64,000 nucleotides of DNA, from contig QVRM01006127.1 of assembly GCA_003439945.1 (NCBI GenBank), positions 124,001 to 188,000 on the forward strand, in the 5' to 3' direction. Position 1 is the stretch's first letter. Each line of letters begins with the position of its first letter. This document shows positions 60,480 through 64,000 of this stretch, in pieces. Origin of the DNA: Dermanyssus gallinae (lineage: Eukaryota; Arthropoda; Arachnida; Mesostigmata; Dermanyssidae). The notes beneath the pieces were generated by a model, which had not been told where the DNA came from, did no database searches, and worked only from the letters and a program-made list of their open reading frames with translations. A program made the translations under genes and the position numbers.

Positions 60480-61520
60480 GTGCAAGCACAAACCCTGGTT
60501 CGACCACGAATGTAGAGTTTTAAAATATGCAATTTGTAACAATAGAGATTATAACCAAAATTGATTTTACCAGTTAGCGCTAATGAAACAAGCTTTTAAA
60601 AACATGATACGAGAGAAAAGGCAGCATTATGAACAACAGCGACGTCTACATCTTATACAGCTCAGTGTAAATAAAACTATCGAGAAATTGCCCTAACTAG
60701 TGTCCTATACGAACTGCTTACATCGCTCATAGTGAAGAAAATGTATGAATGCACGGTTAATGATCTGCCCTGTGAACAGTTCGGATTTCTGCCACGAAAG
60801 TCAACAGACGCTGTACGGTTTGTGATTGAACACGTCAGTAAACGCCAACGAAACAAAAACATGACGTATGCGGCATTTATCGACTTCCAAACCGCGTTCG
60901 ACAGTGTGCCTAGGGACCGCCTCCTCGAAATCATCCGAGACAGGTTCGATATTAAGGGCCAACTATTCAATTTAATTCGGGCCATGCTGAGCCACAACTT
61001 TATAACCATAAAAAAACGGAAATTACTATATAAACGAGCCTGTTACACAAAAGACTGGAGTAGCGCAGGGCGACTCTGCAAGCCCATTTCCCTTTATACT
61101 GTACATTGCTGGCTAAGCAGACCTTCTGCGCACAATGGAAGCACCGCATGACTTCTGCGCAGATGACCTCGTCATCTTAGCCAAATCCCGGGATTACGTA
61201 CAATTCTACTTAAATAAAACCTCAAAATGGTGTGCGGAGAACCGACTGATAATTAATATTTATAAGACAAAGATCCTTCGCTTCAGCCGCGGCGGCTCAT
61301 ACGCCGTTGCCGACCATCGCGTCAAGATCAACGGTACTTGGTTTGAGCCGGTCAACCATTTCTCGTATCTTGGCGTAACCTTGACTCCACGACTGACTTT
61401 TAACAGACACATCGAGTAACTGCGAGCAAAGGCCACGGCCGCGATTATGCTACTCGGAGACATTCGAGACGTGGATCTTGAAGCAGTAATTAAAACATTC
61501 AGGATTGTAGGATAGCAGCG
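60480..61520 (+). pseudogene. LINE ORF2 reverse transcriptase (broken)
   Basis: Linker KPWFDHEC..; NYREIALTSVLYELL; EQFGFLPRKSTDAV; motif A AAFIDFQTAFDSVPRDRLLE; motif B VAQGDSASPFPFILYI (in a shifted frame); motif C FCADDLVILAKS with the catalytic DD; then KWCAENRLIINIYKT and SYLGVTLTPRLTFNRHIE. These are the palm and thumb of a non-LTR reverse transcriptase, closest to CR1/Jockey-type elements. Stops and frame shifts inactivate it. Confidence 0.88.
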
Positions 61521-62519
61521 TACGTTAAGCAGCCACACCAGTAGCGAAGACGCGGGAAGTTAATAAATGCGCGGGCAAATCTGTGATACATAAGGAGGCA
61601 TGAGAATAAATGAGTCAGTAGTCGTTGGTGCGAGCCAGGCAGAGGACGTGTGTTGTTTGAGCGAAAGGGGTCCCGTCCGGTCATTAGGGTGGTGGATGCT
61701 ACAAGGATGAAAATTATCTTCCAGTAATTGCGCCGCACCTAACATTACGCGATCTCAAAAAAATAGAATGTGTCAAGGCGTGCTTTAGAGCTTTGCGGAG
61801 AACGCACTCTGGTAGAAGACTTAATCCTTGACAAATTAGCGACCAGTGCAATTACACTCGACAAGTACAGAACATTCAGGGAAGACCGCAACGTACATTT
61901 TGTTATGTGTAACTATACAGGTAGGCCTGCTTTTCGCTCAGCAAAGTGAAAACGCGCCTTTCAAAGTAACCGACCATTAGTGTGCAGGGTAACCTGGCAC
62001 GGTTATACCGTTATATGTGCTTCAAGGGTGAATGTTATAATATTAACGGCTGTGTGTGTAAGTTTTGTGGTGAGTGCAACATCTGTCGATTTCATGTTTT
62101 AATATGTTCGGCACTAGACTCAAACTCGTTACAGGCGCGTGTGAACGAGATATTGTTATAATTTCGTAGCAAATCATGTGTGTCAATCGAATCCTACTAC
62201 CAGCAACTATGGTGAATAAATATGATATATAAGTCTACTATACTAGTGGCTTTAACAACGACGTCTAATGTGCGTCCAGCATTTTCCCAATTCACCTCTA
62301 CACAAAAAAAAACGGTAAGGTTATGGACCTCCTATACGTCTTAAGCAACACGCTTTGTTTGAGACGTATCCTTATATGCGATTGATCGTAAAGTCACGTA
62401 ACAAAAAATGCACTCCTTACCGCTTCGAAATTTTTTACTACCGCGCGTCCTGCATGGATGGTGCGTCTGACAGTCATACACAAAAATCAGCCCTGCCACG
62501 TTAGTAGTCCAGCTGCGTG

Positions 62520-62556
<37 letters not shown>

Positions 62557-62557
<1 letters not shown>

Positions 62558-62598
62558 GAAGTTATATGCATATATATATATATATACATATAACTTCA
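62557..62598. repeat. 42-bp AT-rich palindrome
   Basis: TGAAGTTATATG at the left and CATATAACTTCA at the right enclose alternating TA, forming a perfect palindrome just after an (AT)n array at 62521-62555. Confidence 0.9.
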
Positions 62599-63627
62599 GA
62601 TCGTCAACAGCAGGTTATTCTTATGAAACAACTTTTTTCGAGTGGCAACTTTTTTTAGTAGGACACCTCGATCATCCAGTGTCACAAACAGGCTTGAATC
62701 AGTAGTTCCCGTCGATTGAGCCATTGTGCCAAAATCAACAAAAGGTACATCGCGCGTACGCCACCATCAAGGTGGCCCGTCTCACTATTAAGAAGGTATT
62801 TTTGTTATCTATGACTAAATTCTTGATCTAATTTTATTTAACATTTTTTACATCTCAACTGCAATAACAATAATAGCATTCCGTATTCTCGTCTTGAGTG
62901 CTGTGGACATTAATCTTATTCTACAATGTGTTGTTGCTTAATTTTGAGATAGTATTATCTGTTTGTCTTCTTTTTTGCCGTTTCCTCATTATCGTTAATG
63001 TGTTTAAATGTTTAAACTTAGATTGTATTTAATTAAACCTAGGAGAATCCTAGAGCTGAAAACAGCCGATTGATTCGACTTGTTGTCGCGCCGGCAGAGA
63101 GCCGGCACGACTTTTCCGAGCGCTATATCATCATCATACTCGTTTTTTTCTATTTTATTGTGCCTAACTAATGTCTGTAGTTAATTGCCGTCATTCTTGT
63201 GACTGTTCTAATTGAGACTGCCCGTTTAATTGACGCCAAATAGCTGACGTTCTTGGCGTGTCTCCTCGCATCTTCCTTATATTACGTACCGCAACAAGCG
63301 TGGCTGTTCCGTGCGTTCTGCTTAGTATAATGCTGAAGTTCCTGTTGTTGCTGTCGATAGGATGGCAGATGCGCATGCAATCTCTCTGCGAGAGGCGATT
63401 GCGGTCGTTGTTGTTGTTGTTGTTCTGATTATGGTTGCAATCTTTACAATGTCAGCCAATTGTCAACACATCACACGGAATTGACCAATGGGTGGGTGTT
63501 CACACCAATGGTGGCGTCAAATTGCCGGGCTTCTCGTTTGTCTTCGTCGTCGTTTGTGTTGTTGTTGTTCTTGTTGTTATTGTTTTTGCTGTTTTACCCT
63601 CTAGAATCACTATCATCATTACGTTTA

Positions 63628-63660
63628 TTCATTAATTAGAATTCATTAATTAGAGCATTA
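63628..63660. promoter_or_regulatory. Two adjacent homeodomain-type TAATTA sites
   Basis: ATTCATTAATTAGA occurs twice in direct repeat (from about 63628 and 63641), followed by another ATTAAT. TAATTA is a typical homeodomain target, but the sites are AT-rich enough to arise by chance, and no gene start is near. Confidence 0.2.
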
Positions 63661-64000
63661 ATAACGACGGCAAACACAGCCTAGTCGCAAAAAATGCAGG
63701 CCTTTCACGACAACGCAACCAATAACAATAACAACATCACTGTCAACACATGCCACCCCCACACATACGCCCGCAAACAGATCTTCTCAAGTAATTATGC
63801 TGACGATAATGATACAATGGTGGCCAATTGTCATTTCGACCCAGCCAGCGCTTTGCCAGATACCGCTCTCACACACACATCGAACATGGAGCGCGTTTTG
63901 GTCACGGATCAAACAGCTGATCGCATAGAATAATCGGCTCCTCCTCCCCTCCACAGCCGCCGCCGGGAAAGGGCTGCGCCGGTTTAAGCATAACGCAACA

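Larger units (their letters stand above)
58796..62220 (+). mobile_element. Decayed CR1/L2-like non-LTR retrotransposon
   Basis: A LINE of about 3.4 kb (3.1 kb without the inserted LTR). In order it has ORF1 (2A-like motif, PHD-like finger, RRM-like C-terminal region), an endonuclease region (LLWNIESLES, YDILLLTETFVT), a linker (KPWFDHECRVLKYA), reverse transcriptase and a C-terminal zinc motif (CKFCGECNICRFHVLIC at about 62050-62100). Many frame shifts and stops make it inactive. The start is taken at the ORF1 ATG; the true 5' end may lie somewhat upstream. The 3' end is uncertain, near AATAAATATG at about 62213. Confidence 0.88.
62221..64000. other. Right flank, no supported gene
   Basis: Contains an (AT)n array (62521-62555), an AT-rich palindrome (62557-62598), GTT-rich DNA at 63400-63425 and 63550-63590, and a doubled TAATTA motif near 63630. 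The frame at 63694-63933 has no recognised motif. Confidence 0.5.

Overview
The window is nuclear DNA of an animal. Coding exons are split by introns with GT..AG borders, there are no operons, and the rest is filled with microsatellites, tRNA-derived SINEs, a CR1/L2-like LINE and solo LTRs. The SETD3 homologue and the repeat style suggest an invertebrate, most likely an arthropod (a mite or tick would fit), but the sequence alone does not prove this. Gene density is low. Most long open frames are translations of (AT)n, (CAA/GTT)n, (AAT)n or (GT)n tracts and are not genes.

Only two host genes are well supported. (1) A plus-strand gene (coding 38714-46083, at least 6 exons) encodes a large type I membrane protein of about 1,440 residues. 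It has a signal peptide, a Gln/His-rich segment, a long acidic, Ser/Thr/Asn-rich mucin-like ectodomain, a proline-rich stalk, one C-terminal transmembrane helix and a 50-residue basic tail. I do not recognise its family. (2) A minus-strand gene (52577 down to 48209, 5 exons visible) encodes the N-terminal part of a SETD3-type actin-histidine methyltransferase. The second half of the SET domain and the Rubisco-LSMT-like C-terminal domain were not found. Both genes carry single-base frame shifts, several in short homopolymers, while splice sites and homology stay intact. I read these mainly as consensus errors. A further likely minus-strand exon lies at 12445-12670, from a gene I cannot name.

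Mobile DNA is concentrated on the right. At 53673-54212 is a 540-bp solo LTR with perfect 7-bp terminal inverted repeats and a GTAT target duplication. It contains two adjacent hairpins that share the same GTCT loop. At 58796-62220 is a decayed CR1/L2-like LINE: ORF1 with a 2A-like GDIEMNPGP motif, a PHD-like finger and an RRM-like C-terminal region, then an endonuclease, a reverse transcriptase and a C-terminal zinc motif. A second solo LTR (60137-60437, CTGGG duplication) is inserted in it. Two copies of a tRNA-Ala-like SINE sit in one SETD3 intron; a different SINE lies at 8384-8583 and a weaker one near 18262.

The left 38 kb is almost gene-free. It holds dense (AT)n arrays, triplet arrays, a perfect 188-bp palindrome at 17051-17238, an inverted minisatellite pair (6965-7006 and 8099-8140), a predicted pseudoknot at 31065-31101 and a reverse-transcriptase-like scrap with a 21-bp hairpin at 32293-32450.
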